Shown piece by piece: positions 43,975-53,444 of a stretch of 64,000 bases of DNA; position 1 is the first letter of the stretch; each line of letters begins with the position of its first letter. This DNA comes from Ascidiimonas sp046199005 (GTDB lineage Bacteria > Bacteroidota > Bacteroidia > Flavobacteriales > Flavobacteriaceae): NCBI GenBank assembly GCA_046199005.1, contig CP176050.1, positions 4,154,001-4,218,000 on the forward strand, read 5' to 3'. Below the pieces are notes generated by a model. It saw nothing but the letters and a program-made list of their open reading frames with translations, had not been told where the DNA came from and did no database searches. The translations under genes and the position numbers were made by a program.

Positions 43975-44976
43975 ATGGAAGAAAACAGTACGATAGATAT
44001 CGGATTGATCAATGAAAAAATAGCAAAGGAGAGTGCTTTTGTAGATCTGCTTACTTTAGAAATGAACAAAGTGATCGTGGGACAAAAGCATATGGTAGAA
44101 CGCTTACTTATTGGTTTACTGGGCAAAGGCCATATTTTATTAGAAGGAGTTCCTGGCTTAGCAAAGACACTTGCCATTAATACCCTTGCAAAAGCGGTTC
44201 ACGGATCTTTTAGCCGAATACAGTTTACACCGGATTTGCTTCCGGCCGATGTGGTAGGTACACTCATCTACAATATGAAATTGAATGATTTCTCTATCAA
44301 AAAGGGACCCATATTTGCAAATTTCGTGCTCGCTGATGAGATCAACAGGGCACCTGCCAAGGTACAATCTGCTTTGCTGGAAGCCATGCAGGAAAAACAG
44401 GTGACTATTGGCGATGAGACCTTTATTCTAGACAAACCGTTTTTAGTAATGGCTACACAAAACCCGGTAGAGCAAGAAGGTACTTATCCGCTTCCAGAAG
44501 CGCAAGTTGACCGTTTTATGTTGAAAACCGTGATCGATTATCCTAAGTTAGATGAAGAACAATTGATCATTCGTGCCAACTTAAAAGGAAGTTTTGAACA
44601 AGTGAATCCGGTAGTATCGGTAGAGCAGATACTTCGTGCGCAGGAGGCTGTGAAGGAAGTGTACATGGACGAAAAAATTGAAAAATATATACTGGATATC
44701 ATCTTTGCCACCCGATATCCCGAAAAATATAAATTGGCCAACCTCAAACCATTAATCAACTTTGGTGCTTCACCCAGAGGTAGTATCAATTTGGCCAATG
44801 CTGCAAAATGCTACGCTTTTATTAAACGAAGAGGCTATGTAATTCCAGAAGATGTGAGAGCCGTTGTATATGACGTACTTCGCCATCGTATTGGAATTAC
44901 TTACGAAGCGGAAGCCGAAAATATAACTACCGAAGATATCATAAGCAAAATTGTAAATGAGATTGAAGTGCCTTAG
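43975..44976 (+). CDS. MoxR-type AAA+ ATPase
   Basis: 333 residues. Walker A LLEGVPGLAKT and Walker B VLADEINRAPAKVQSALLEA, then the sensor 1 MATQNPVEQEGTYPLPEAQ and sensor 2 region FGASPRGSINLANAAKCYAF, define the MoxR subfamily. It is the first gene of the aerotolerance operon running to 53019. Known role for MoxR proteins: chaperone-like maturation of VWA-domain partners such as BatA and BatB, encoded downstream. 48 bp separates it from the DUF58 gene. Confidence 0.95.
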   Translation: MEENSTIDIGLINEKIAKESAFVDLLTLEMNKVIVGQKHMVERLLIGLLGKGHILLEGVPGLAKTLAINTLAKAVHGSFSRIQFTPDLLPADVVGTLIYNMKLNDFSIKKGPIFANFVLADEINRAPAKVQSALLEAMQEKQVTIGDETFILDKPFLVMATQNPVEQEGTYPLPEAQVDRFMLKTVIDYPKLDEEQLIIRANLKGSFEQVNPVVSVEQILRAQEAVKEVYMDEKIEKYILDIIFATRYPEKYKLANLKPLINFGASPRGSINLANAAKCYAFIKRRGYVIPEDVRAVVYDVLRHRIGITYEAEAENITTEDIISKIVNEIEVP

Positions 44977-45024
44977 TAGTTTCAAAATGGTTTGACACCC
45001 AAACATTAACTGTTTACTGAAACA

Positions 45025-45894
45025 ATGGATACCAAGGAGTTACTCAAAAAGGTTCGAAAGATCGAGATTAAAACCCGTCGCCTGAGCGATCATATTTTTG
45101 GTGGGGAATATCACTCTACCTTTAAAGGTCGCGGAATGACGTTTAGTGAGGTGCGCCAGTATCAGTATGGAGACGATGTACGAAGTATAGACTGGAATGT
45201 GACGGCACGTTACAATGAGCCTTATGTAAAGGTTTTTGAAGAAGAACGCGAGCTTACCATGATGTTGATGGTAGATGTGAGTGGATCAGAATTATTTGGT
45301 ACCAGTCAGCAGTTTAAAAAAGAAGTCATCACAGAGATTTCGGCAACACTAGCATTTTCAGCCACTCAGAATAATGACAAGATAGGGCTTATGTTGTTTA
45401 CAGATACGGTTGAACTCTACATTCCCCCTAAAAAAGGCAGATCTCACGTATTACGTATTATAAGAGAACTCATCGAGTTTGAACCTAAGAAGAAGAATAC
45501 CAATATTTCTGAGGCCTTAAAGTTTCTCTCAAATGTGATGAAAAAGAAAGCCATTGTATTCCTTCTTTCCGATTTTATGACTGATGATGATTATGAGCAA
45601 ACACTCAAGATCGCAGGTAAAAAACATGACCTTACCGGTATAAGAGTCTATGATCCAAGAGAAGAAGAGATTCCTAATCTTGGTATGGTACAAATGGAAG
45701 ATGCAGAGACCGGAGAAGTTATGCTGGTGAATACGCAGGCTAAAAAAGTGCGTAAACAATACGCAGCATACTATAAAGAACGAACTGAGTATTTTAAAAA
45801 CACATTCTCAAGAAGCGGTGCGGGAACCATTCATTCTAGAGTTGATGAGAGTTATGTCAAGAAATTACTAGGCTATTTTAAAAGACGTGGATAA
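45025..45894 (+). CDS. DUF58-domain protein of the Bat operon
   Basis: 289 residues, soluble. DUF58 signatures are GRGMTFSEVRQYQYGDDVRS and IDWNVTARYNEPYVKVFEEE. A degenerate VWA-like segment (LMVDVSGSELFGTSQQFKKE) follows. It is the usual partner of MoxR and may bridge the ATPase to the membrane VWA proteins. Its end overlaps the next gene by 8 bp (GTG start at 45887). Confidence 0.93.
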   Translation: MDTKELLKKVRKIEIKTRRLSDHIFGGEYHSTFKGRGMTFSEVRQYQYGDDVRSIDWNVTARYNEPYVKVFEEERELTMMLMVDVSGSELFGTSQQFKKEVITEISATLAFSATQNNDKIGLMLFTDTVELYIPPKKGRSHVLRIIRELIEFEPKKKNTNISEALKFLSNVMKKKAIVFLLSDFMTDDDYEQTLKIAGKKHDLTGIRVYDPREEEIPNLGMVQMEDAETGEVMLVNTQAKKVRKQYAAYYKERTEYFKNTFSRSGAGTIHSRVDESYVKKLLGYFKRRG

Positions 45895-47542
45895 AGGTTT
45901 TAAACGAAATAATAAGCTTAAATGTTTACCGAAAAGATTTCTTTTTTCGGTAATACTTTCTTTTATGGTTTTTGGTTTGTCTGCCCAGAAAGATCCGCGT
46001 TTAAAAATAAGTATAGATTCCACTAAGATAGATATAGGCGAACAGCTCAATTACCAGATTGATGTTGAAGTGGATACGACCGACCTGGTGGTCTTTCCGG
46101 AAGCTAAACTTTTCGGGGCACTGGAAGTTATTGAATCTTATGATGCAGACACCATTCCGGGCTTGCAAAAACACCGGATCATCAAAAAATACGGCCTTAC
46201 GCAATTCGATTCCGGCACCTATACTATTCCTCGATTAGCAGTACTTATCAATGATAAATCATATCTGACAGATTCCCTTACGGTAAGGATAAATGATATA
46301 GCGGTTGATACTACCAAACAAAAGATGTACGATATAAAACCAATCGTAGAAGTAAAAAAGAGTTACAGCGACTGGTGGAAATACTTACTAGTCGTACTGG
46401 GCATACTACTGCTGGCAGGAGCACTTTTGTATTGGTTCGTCTTTAGAAAAAAACCATTGACTGAAGAAGAAAAGGTAGCTATGCTTCCTCCTTTTGACCG
46501 TGCAATGATCGAGCTCAAAAAACTAGAAGAATCCAAATACCTGATCCAGTCAGAATACAAGCAATATTATTCTGAACTAACCGATATTGTTAGGGCTTAT
46601 CTGGAAGAAGATGTACATATTTCGGCTTTAGAAAGCACTACGGACGAATTGATCACAAAACTGGAGTTACTGAAAGATTCGGGAAATCTCAAAATTGATA
46701 ACGAAACCATCGTTCAATTCAGAAGAATTTTACAGACAGCAGACCTGGTTAAGTTTGCACGTTCCAAACCGGAAATGCGAACCGCAGATGCAGATCGTAA
46801 AGCCATCGAAGAAATTGTGATCAAAACGAAAGAAGCAATTCCGGAACCTACGGAGGAAGAATTACAGCAAACCAAGGAATATCAGGAAGAGCTAGAACGA
46901 AAGAAAAAACGTAAGAAGATCGTAATTGCTTCAATTATCGGTGCCTGTATTTTATTTATAGCTGGTGGGATCGCCACCGCGTATTATGGGGTAGGTTATG
47001 TTAAGGATACTATTCTGGGTCATCCTACCAAAGAGCTGCTTGAAGGTGAATGGATCGCAAGTGACTATGGCTTTCCTATAATTTCAGTGGAGACGCCAAA
47101 AGTATTGGTAAGGCAGTCTGTTCCCGTCCCACCCGAAGCACAGGCGACGATTGATGAAATGCAATTTTTTGCCTATCAAAGTAAAATCGGATTATTCTCT
47201 TTGGCAGTAAGCTCAGTTTCGTATGTTGACGGTATAGAAGTCAACCTACAGTCAGCAATCGAAGGAGCTCTTGGTAACATGGAAAAAGCGGGAGCTAAAA
47301 ATTTGGTGACCAAGCAGGAAGAATTTATTAGTTCTAATGGAATCAAAGGAATTAAGACCTTTGGTAGTGGTAAGTTTAAGGTACCGGAAACCGGAGAATT
47401 TTTGCCCGGTCAATACGTGTTATTGACCTTCGGAGGCAAAAACTTTCAACAAATCGTAATCGCCACCTGGAAAGAAGATGACGATTATGCAGACCAAATT
47501 GTCGAACGCATTTTACGCTCGGTAGCGGTAAAAACAGAATAA
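45887..47542 (+). CDS. BatD-like bitopic membrane protein of the Bat operon
   Basis: 551 residues, GTG start overlapping the DUF58 gene. A hydrophobic signal segment (FLFSVILSFMVFGLSAQ) is followed by a periplasmic beta domain resembling the first part of BatD (about residues 38-150). A first transmembrane helix (WWKYLLVVLGILLLAGALLY) leads to an 80-180-residue cytoplasmic helical region. A second helix near 345-370 (IVIASIIGACILFIAGGIA) is followed by a periplasmic domain of 180 residues containing ELLEGEWIASDYGFPIISVE. The charged stretch before the second helix is typical of cytoplasmic linkers. Specific role unknown; position between DUF58 and batA suggests a scaffold. Confidence 0.8.
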   Translation: MDKGFKRNNKLKCLPKRFLFSVILSFMVFGLSAQKDPRLKISIDSTKIDIGEQLNYQIDVEVDTTDLVVFPEAKLFGALEVIESYDADTIPGLQKHRIIKKYGLTQFDSGTYTIPRLAVLINDKSYLTDSLTVRINDIAVDTTKQKMYDIKPIVEVKKSYSDWWKYLLVVLGILLLAGALLYWFVFRKKPLTEEEKVAMLPPFDRAMIELKKLEESKYLIQSEYKQYYSELTDIVRAYLEEDVHISALESTTDELITKLELLKDSGNLKIDNETIVQFRRILQTADLVKFARSKPEMRTADADRKAIEEIVIKTKEAIPEPTEEELQQTKEYQEELERKKKRKKIVIASIIGACILFIAGGIATAYYGVGYVKDTILGHPTKELLEGEWIASDYGFPIISVETPKVLVRQSVPVPPEAQATIDEMQFFAYQSKIGLFSLAVSSVSYVDGIEVNLQSAIEGALGNMEKAGAKNLVTKQEEFISSNGIKGIKTFGSGKFKVPETGEFLPGQYVLLTFGGKNFQQIVIATWKEDDDYADQIVERILRSVAVKTE

Positions 47543-47544
47543 AT

Positions 47545-48546
47545 ATGTTTGAAGGAATTCAATTTGCTAATCCGCAATTTTTCTGGCTGTTATTATTACT
47601 GCCGGTAGCTGCTGTTTGGTATTTTTTCAAACAAAATCAGGTAAATGCCAGCGTCAAAATATCAAGTATCAAAGGCTTCAAAATAAGCAATTCGCTTTTG
47701 CCTAAACTTAAGCCCCTGCTATTTGTTCTAAGGTTGCTAGCATTGACTGCATTAATTACCGCCATGGCAAGACCGCAGATTAAAGAGGTCTCTTCAAAAG
47801 TGAAAACCACCAAAGGTATTGACATCGTTATGGCCATCGATGTATCTTCAAGTATGTTGGCGAAAGACCTTAAGCCTGACAGACTTACTGCATTAAAGCA
47901 AGTAGCGAAAGATTTTATTGAAGATCGACCTAATGACCGTATAGGTTTGGTCGTGTATTCCGGAGAAAGTTTTACTAAAACGCCTGTCACTAGTGATAAG
48001 TCTATTGTTCTTGCTGCATTAAAAGACATCCAGTATGGGAGATTACGAGATGGTACTGCCATAGGTATGGGACTTACAACCGCTGTTAACAGATTAAAAG
48101 ATAGTAAGGCATTAAGTAAAGTGATCATATTATTGACAGACGGAGTTAACAATTCCGGATTTATAGAACCACAGACTGCCGCTGATCTGGCAGTGGAATT
48201 TGGTATTAAAACATATACCATTGGTCTGGGAAGTAATGGAATGGCACTAACTCCGGTTGCCTATAAATCTGATGGTAGCTTCCGGTTTGGGTATCAAAAG
48301 GTAGAGATTGATGAGCAATTACTAAAAAATGTCGCAAAAGCTACCGGAGGTAAATATTACCGTGCTGCCAATAACAAAGATCTGGCTGAAATCTATGAAG
48401 AGATCAACAAATTAGAGAAAACAGAGATCGAAGAATTTAAATACACGAATTACGAGGAAAAATTTCGTGCACTGGTAATTCTGGCGTTGTTGTTGATCAC
48501 TATTGAATTATTGTTGAGGTTCACCATTTTTAGAAGTTTTATTTAG
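47545..48546 (+). CDS. batA: BatA, VWA-domain membrane protein
   Basis: 333 residues. Two N-terminal helices (about 12-29 and 57-75) and one at the C-terminus flank a periplasmic or cytoplasmic VWA domain. The MIDAS motif is Asp99-x-Ser101-x-Ser103 (IDVSSSML), with a Thr and Asp further on (IILLTDGVNNSG), so metal-dependent ligand binding is intact. Part of the BatA-E complex described in Bacteroides as important for oxygen tolerance. It is 2 bp after the previous gene and 3 bp before batB. Confidence 0.95.
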   Translation: MFEGIQFANPQFFWLLLLLPVAAVWYFFKQNQVNASVKISSIKGFKISNSLLPKLKPLLFVLRLLALTALITAMARPQIKEVSSKVKTTKGIDIVMAIDVSSSMLAKDLKPDRLTALKQVAKDFIEDRPNDRIGLVVYSGESFTKTPVTSDKSIVLAALKDIQYGRLRDGTAIGMGLTTAVNRLKDSKALSKVIILLTDGVNNSGFIEPQTAADLAVEFGIKTYTIGLGSNGMALTPVAYKSDGSFRFGYQKVEIDEQLLKNVAKATGGKYYRAANNKDLAEIYEEINKLEKTEIEEFKYTNYEEKFRALVILALLLITIELLLRFTIFRSFI

Positions 48547-48549
48547 CGT

Positions 48550-49587
48550 ATGCAGTTAGAAGAAAAAATATTCTTTAATATCCTTTTTGTCATTCCGGCG
48601 ATCATCGTGGTATTCATATTACTGCAAGTTTGGAAGCGAAGAGCTCAGCAACGTTTTGCAGATCCGCTATTACTAAAAAAACTTACCCCCGATTATTCTT
48701 TTTTTAAAGCGGTTCTCAAAATAATTACCATTTGTCTGGGTATTATCTTTCTCGTTATTGCTTTAGTTAATCCTAAGATCGGTACAAAATTAGAAACTGT
48801 AAAACGCGAAGGTGTTGATGTGGTTTTTGCAGTAGATGTTTCAAAAAGTATGCTTGCAGAAGATATTGCGCCCAATCGTCTGGAAAAATCAAAACGTTTG
48901 GTCTCTGAGATCATAAACAAATTGGGAAGCGATCGGATCGGGATCATTGCATACGCAGCGCAAGCATATCCTCAGTTGCCAATTACTACTGATTACGCAG
49001 CAGCAAAGATGTTTTTGCAAAGTATGAATACAAATATGCTTTCTTCACAGGGTACAGCTATTGATGAAGCCATTGATCTTGCCAAAACCTATTATAACGA
49101 CGAAGAGCAGACCAACAGAGTACTTTTTATTATTTCGGATGGGGAAGATCATTCACAGGGAGCAGTTGATGCGGCTGAAGAAGCAATGAATGAAGGAATT
49201 AAAATTTTCACGATTGGTGTAGGTACCACTAAAGGAGGGCTCATCCCGGAAAAAATAAACGGGATTGTAGATAGCTATAAGAAAAACAGCAGAGGGGAAG
49301 TGGTGGTTACTAAATTGAACGAGACCATTTTAAAAGAAATTGCAGACGAAGGAAACGGAGCTTATATCAATGGAAAGGATACCGAAGAAACGGTAGCGTT
49401 TGTCACTGAAATGCTTGGAAACATGGATAAGAAAGAATTTGAAGCCAAGCAATACGCCGATTTTAAAGATCAATTTCAGTGGTTTTTGGGCATTGCTATT
49501 TTTCTGTTTTTTATCGATATATTCTTTCTGGAGAGAAGAACCCAGTGGCTGGCAAAGTTGAACCTGTTTAATGAAAAGGAATCATGA
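48550..49587 (+). CDS. batB: BatB, VWA-domain membrane protein
   Basis: 345 residues. Membrane helices lie at about 10-27 and 57-75, with another at about 315-335. VWA MIDAS: Asp96-x-Ser98-x-Ser100 (VDVSKSML), then LFIISDGEDHSQG. It resembles BatA in plan and sequence, pointing to an ancient duplication. It ends with ATGA overlapping the batC start. Role as for BatA: membrane partner of the MoxR system. Confidence 0.95.
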   Translation: MQLEEKIFFNILFVIPAIIVVFILLQVWKRRAQQRFADPLLLKKLTPDYSFFKAVLKIITICLGIIFLVIALVNPKIGTKLETVKREGVDVVFAVDVSKSMLAEDIAPNRLEKSKRLVSEIINKLGSDRIGIIAYAAQAYPQLPITTDYAAAKMFLQSMNTNMLSSQGTAIDEAIDLAKTYYNDEEQTNRVLFIISDGEDHSQGAVDAAEEAMNEGIKIFTIGVGTTKGGLIPEKINGIVDSYKKNSRGEVVVTKLNETILKEIADEGNGAYINGKDTEETVAFVTEMLGNMDKKEFEAKQYADFKDQFQWFLGIAIFLFFIDIFFLERRTQWLAKLNLFNEKES

Positions 49588-50438
49588 GAAAAATTATTTT
49601 ATATACGTTAATGACCTTTTTTGTTCAAGTTGGTTTTTCGCAAAATAACGAACAAGAAAAAGAGAGAGAAAAGACCTTAAAATCTTCGAACAATCTGGTA
49701 GCTGAAGCCAACGAAAAATTGGACGAAGACAAGTTTATAGACGCTGAAGTTACCTACAGAAAGGCAATTGCTAAAAGTGGTGAGAATGCCCCTGCTAAAT
49801 ACAATCTGGGCAATGCTTATTACAATGAAGAGAGCTATAAGGAAGCCTTTACCAGATATAAACAGGCAGGCGAAGTTGCAGAAACCAAAACGCAAAAACA
49901 CAAGGCATACCACAATATGGGGAATGTCTTTATGAATGAGAAAGCATACGAGAAAGCCGTAGAAGCCTATAAGGAAGCTCTTCGAAATGATCCTACAGAC
50001 GATGAGACAAGGTACAATCTTGCCTTGGCGAAAAAAATGCTTGAGAAGCAACAGGGACAAGGGAAAAATAAAGACAAGAACAAGGACCAGAAAGACAATC
50101 AGGACAAAGATCAGAATAAGGAAGACAAAAAAGACGAAAACAAAGATAAAGGCGAGAACGACCAGAAGAAAGAAGGTGACAGCCAAGAGAAGAATGATCC
50201 GGAACAGAATAAGGACGGTGAGGAGAAAAAAGAGGACGACAAGAAGAAAGAGCAGGAAAACAAGCAGGGTGAGCCTAAAGAAGAACAGGGAGAACCTAAA
50301 CCTAAACCCGGTCAGCTTTCACCTCAGCAAGTAAAAAATATTCTGGAGGCAATGGCCAACGAAGAGAAAAAAGTACAAGAAAAATTGAATGCTAAAAAAG
50401 TTAAAGGACAGCCCAAAAAAACAGAAAAAGACTGGTAA
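49584..50438 (+). CDS. batC: BatC, TPR protein with low-complexity charged tail
   Basis: 284 residues. A signal peptide ends near residue 19 (VQVGFSQN). Three tetratricopeptide repeats at about 30-155 (AEVTYRKAIAKSGENAPAKY, KAYHNMGNVFMNEKAYEKAV, AYKEALRNDPTDDETRYNLA) are followed by about 95 residues of Lys, Glu, Asp, Gln and Asn (about 160-255) and a final helix, ILEAMANEEKKVQEKLNAK. The TPR domain should bind Bat partners; the tail is probably disordered. The matching DNA (about 50040-50300) is purine-rich and prone to spurious antisense frames. Confidence 0.92.
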   Translation: MRKIILYTLMTFFVQVGFSQNNEQEKEREKTLKSSNNLVAEANEKLDEDKFIDAEVTYRKAIAKSGENAPAKYNLGNAYYNEESYKEAFTRYKQAGEVAETKTQKHKAYHNMGNVFMNEKAYEKAVEAYKEALRNDPTDDETRYNLALAKKMLEKQQGQGKNKDKNKDQKDNQDKDQNKEDKKDENKDKGENDQKKEGDSQEKNDPEQNKDGEEKKEDDKKKEQENKQGEPKEEQGEPKPKPGQLSPQQVKNILEAMANEEKKVQEKLNAKKVKGQPKKTEKDW

Positions 50439-50470
50439 TCGTTCTTTTTTTAGTAATCTTATTTAATAAA

Positions 50471-50478
50471 TATCTTTG
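50471..50478 (+). promoter_or_regulatory. Possible -7 box TATCTTTG before batD
   Basis: TATCTTTGCC is an exact match to TAnnTTTG, with T-rich sequence upstream. It lies only 6 bp before the ATG, so a transcript from it would start at or very near the codon (leaderless). Weak evidence for an internal promoter. Confidence 0.3.
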
Positions 50479-50484
50479 CCATAC

Positions 50485-52257
50485 ATGAAATTAAAATATC
50501 TTATCATACTCGTAGCTTTTCTTAATAGCCTTGTGATCTGTGCACAAGACGACGTAAGCTTTGAAGTTAAGGTAAGCAAAGACAAATTGGGTATTAATGA
50601 GCGTCTGAGAGTAGATTTTGTAATGAACAGAGACGGTGATAATTTTGTTCCTCCTGATTTTAACGGTTTTCAGGTGAACGGACCGAGCCAATCCATCAGT
50701 AACTCCTGGATCAACGGTAAAAGATCGTACTCCAAAACCTATTCCTATATTCTTAGACCGCAGTCTCGTGGGAAGTTTACTATTAAGCAGGCAACGGTTG
50801 AGATTGAAGGGAAAACGTATAAAACCATTCCTGTTACGGTTGAGATAACGGCAGCTGTAGACAATCCGAATGCACCTCCGTCTGCAGAAGATGTAGCCAG
50901 TGATAATTTGCATTTGGTGGCAGAGGTTTCGAAGACCAATCCGTATCTGAATGAAGCGATTAGTGTAGTTTACAAGTTATATGTAAGCCCTGATATAAAT
51001 GTTCGCGATTTTAGGCCTTTAGACAATCCTAAATACAATGATTTCTGGAGTCAGGATATACAAGTAAGAGATTGGAAGGTGAAAAACGGAACGTACCAAG
51101 GAAAATCATATCGTTATGTTGTACTCAAACGAGTCGTTCTTTTTCCTCAAAAATCAGGTAAGCTTAATATAGAACCTCTTTCGCTGGATGTTACCGTTGA
51201 TGTTCCTACCAATCGCAGAGACTTTTTTGGAGGTAGGATTTATACACAAACTCATAAAACAGTTGCAGCAGGAAGCAGAACTATTAATGTAAAACCATTA
51301 CCTGAATCTGGCAAGCCTGCCTCTTTTACAGGTGCTGTAGGACAATTTGAATTTAATGTAGTCCCTAGTAAAACAGACTTGAAAGCTACCGAATCTTTAC
51401 AGGCAAAAGTAGAAGTGACCGGTAAAGGAAATCTTAAATTGTTCGATCTTCCAAAACTCACCCTTCCGGGAGCTCTGGAAGTTTATGAGCCTGAGTTTGA
51501 CGAAAGTGTAAGTACCTCTCTAAACGGAAATAGAGGGAAAGTGGCAGATAACTATACGATTGTACCACAGTTTAGAGGTAAATATCCTATTCCAAGTATT
51601 AATTTTTCGTATTTCGACCCTCTTCAAGGTACCTACAAAACCCTCTCATCTCAAGAAATTCTGATCAATGTTTATGAGGGTCCGCTAAATACTGGCAATA
51701 ATACGCCTGCGGTGGTAAGCAATAACAGCTATCAACAGCCTGTAATAGCGAATGGGAGTCAATTTAGATTTCTTAAGCTGAATGCAAACCTTGAAATGAT
51801 TAACCAGGCACAGTTTTTTAAATCTAATTTGTTTTACTCGCTCCTTCTAGGACCGCTGCTATTAATTCCGCTTGCTATAGTTGTAGGCAAAAAGAAAAAA
51901 GCTTTTGACAGTGATGTAAAAGGAAATAAGATTCGAAAGGCTAATAAGCTTGCCCGCAAATATTTGTCAGAGGCAAAACGAAATCTTGGTAAAAAAGAAA
52001 TCTTTTACGAATCGCTAGAGCGGGCTTTACATAATTACCTCAAAGCAAAGCTACACATTGAAACATCAGAATTCAGCAAAGATAAAATAAGTGAATTGCT
52101 AAGCTCTAAAAATGTGAATGAGGGAACCGTGAGTGGTTTTATCGATCTGCTCAAAAGTTGTGAACTAGCCAGGTACTCTCCTGCATCAGAGGTTACAATG
52201 AAACAGGATTACGAACGTGCAGCAGAAGTCATTTCTCAAATTGACAAACAAATATAG
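50485..52257 (+). CDS. batD: BatD, oxygen-tolerance protein
   Basis: 590 residues from ATG at 50485, which is preferred over an in-frame TTG at 50476 because it opens the signal peptide MKLKYLIILVAFLNSLVICA. The exported part contains repeated beta domains (KDKLGINERLRVDFVMNRDG, ETATESLQAKVEVTGKGN-type repeats) followed by one transmembrane helix (FYSLLLGPLLLIPLAIVVGK) and a cytoplasmic helical domain with a predicted four-helix pattern. Known as BatD, a large membrane-anchored partner in the aerotolerance complex. The gap to batE is 6 bp. Confidence 0.94.
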   Translation: MKLKYLIILVAFLNSLVICAQDDVSFEVKVSKDKLGINERLRVDFVMNRDGDNFVPPDFNGFQVNGPSQSISNSWINGKRSYSKTYSYILRPQSRGKFTIKQATVEIEGKTYKTIPVTVEITAAVDNPNAPPSAEDVASDNLHLVAEVSKTNPYLNEAISVVYKLYVSPDINVRDFRPLDNPKYNDFWSQDIQVRDWKVKNGTYQGKSYRYVVLKRVVLFPQKSGKLNIEPLSLDVTVDVPTNRRDFFGGRIYTQTHKTVAAGSRTINVKPLPESGKPASFTGAVGQFEFNVVPSKTDLKATESLQAKVEVTGKGNLKLFDLPKLTLPGALEVYEPEFDESVSTSLNGNRGKVADNYTIVPQFRGKYPIPSINFSYFDPLQGTYKTLSSQEILINVYEGPLNTGNNTPAVVSNNSYQQPVIANGSQFRFLKLNANLEMINQAQFFKSNLFYSLLLGPLLLIPLAIVVGKKKKAFDSDVKGNKIRKANKLARKYLSEAKRNLGKKEIFYESLERALHNYLKAKLHIETSEFSKDKISELLSSKNVNEGTVSGFIDLLKSCELARYSPASEVTMKQDYERAAEVISQIDKQI

Positions 52258-52263
52258 GTCATT

Positions 52264-53019
52264 ATGAAAAAGCTATTCTACCTACTTCTTTTGATTCCAG
52301 TTCTCCTCTTTGCTCAGAATGATCAATTATTTGAAAAGGCTACTGCGCTTTACAATGAAGGTAAGTTTGAGGAAGCCATTAATGCATACGAAACTATTCT
52401 GGCAAGTAAACAACATTCAGCCGCTCTGTATTACAATCTTGGAAACGCGCATTACAAACTCAATCACATTGCACCTAGTATTTATTACTATGAAAAGGCT
52501 CTTTTGTTGAATCCTGGAGATAAAGACGTACTTAACAATATTTCATTTGCCAGAAATATGGCCATCGATGTTATTGAACCTTTACCTCCTACCGGGTTTT
52601 CTAAGTTTATCGAGCGAAGTATTGGCAGGCTCTCTTATAAAAATTGGGCTATTCTTTCTATTATAGGAGTTTTCTTATTCACAGGATTATTCCTTACCTA
52701 TTATTTTTTATACCAGCAAAAGTTCAAGCGAATCGCCTTCGTGAGTAGTTTACTTTTTCTGGGATTAAGCATCTTTTCGGTTAATATGGCATTCCATGAA
52801 TATAACACGATTCAAAACAATCGTCCCGCCATTGTATTTTCAGAGGAAACAAATGTAAATGCAGAACCTAATAACAGAAGTGATATTGTTTTTACGCTTC
52901 ACGAAGGCACCAAAGTACAGGTACTTGAGTCTTATAACGAATGGAAAAAAATAAAACTTGCAGATGGCAAGATAGGCTGGTTACCAAGTTCTGAAATTAA
53001 AGAAATAAAAGATTTCTGA
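52264..53019 (+). CDS. batE: BatE, TPR and SH3-like protein
   Basis: 251 residues. Signal peptide, then two to three TPRs (ATALYNEGKFEEAINAYETI, AALYYNLGNAHYKLNHIAPS), two transmembrane helices (about 128-150 and 158-175), and a C-terminal SH3-like domain (FSEETNVNAEPNNRSDIVFT, LADGKIGWLPSSEIKEI). Bacterial SH3 domains bind peptidoglycan or peptides, so the end may contact the cell wall. It closes the operon that starts at 43975. All genes in it are on one strand with overlaps or small gaps. Confidence 0.93.
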   Translation: MKKLFYLLLLIPVLLFAQNDQLFEKATALYNEGKFEEAINAYETILASKQHSAALYYNLGNAHYKLNHIAPSIYYYEKALLLNPGDKDVLNNISFARNMAIDVIEPLPPTGFSKFIERSIGRLSYKNWAILSIIGVFLFTGLFLTYYFLYQQKFKRIAFVSSLLFLGLSIFSVNMAFHEYNTIQNNRPAIVFSEETNVNAEPNNRSDIVFTLHEGTKVQVLESYNEWKKIKLADGKIGWLPSSEIKEIKDF

Positions 53020-53074
53020 CAATTCTTCTAAGTAGCTAAGGGTAATGTTTATATTTTTGTATATTACATCACTT

Positions 53075-53371
53075 ATGCGTTACTACCTAACCATATTATT
53101 TTCGTTCACGCTGGTGACAGTGATGATGCTTCCGTCAATTATCAATTTGATGAATGAAGATACGGTTACAATTTTCAATTTTTCGGAAGAAGAAGAAAAG
53201 GAAGAAAAGCAGGAAAAAGAGCTTGAAAAAGACAAAATACTTTTAGAAACTTTTTCTATGACTTCGCTCTTATCTAATTCGATTGTAGCCTTATCATTTG
53301 AAAATATCCCATTGAAGTATCGACTTTTAAAAACCGATATTCACTTACCTCCTCCGGAATTAATAACTTAA
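53075..53371 (+). CDS. Small acidic membrane protein upstream of SulP
   Basis: 98 residues from the ATG at 53075; an earlier ATG at 53045 would add ten hydrophobic residues. It has one or two membrane segments (RYYLTILFSFTLVTVMMLPS), then a highly acidic and basic stretch (EEEEKEEKQEKELEKDK) and a short C-terminal tail PPPELIT. No family is recognised, but I recall similar small genes before SulP genes in flavobacteria. The 73 bp before sulP suggests co-transcription or shared control. Function unknown. Confidence 0.7.
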   Translation: MRYYLTILFSFTLVTVMMLPSIINLMNEDTVTIFNFSEEEEKEEKQEKELEKDKILLETFSMTSLLSNSIVALSFENIPLKYRLLKTDIHLPPPELIT

Positions 53372-53444
53372 TATTTTCCGCTAACCAAACCAGTAATAAA
53401 TATCAATTTAATCGTTTTACCAGCGATTTTCAACTACCTTATCT

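Noticed and set aside
47637..48221. 194-residue frame antisense to batA
   Set aside because: Lies wholly inside a well-supported VWA gene, with no homology signal or own promoter.
49677..50186. 169-residue hydrophobic frame antisense to batC
   Set aside because: It is the complement of the purine-rich charged tail and TPR region; the Leu/Phe/Val-rich translation is an artefact of composition.
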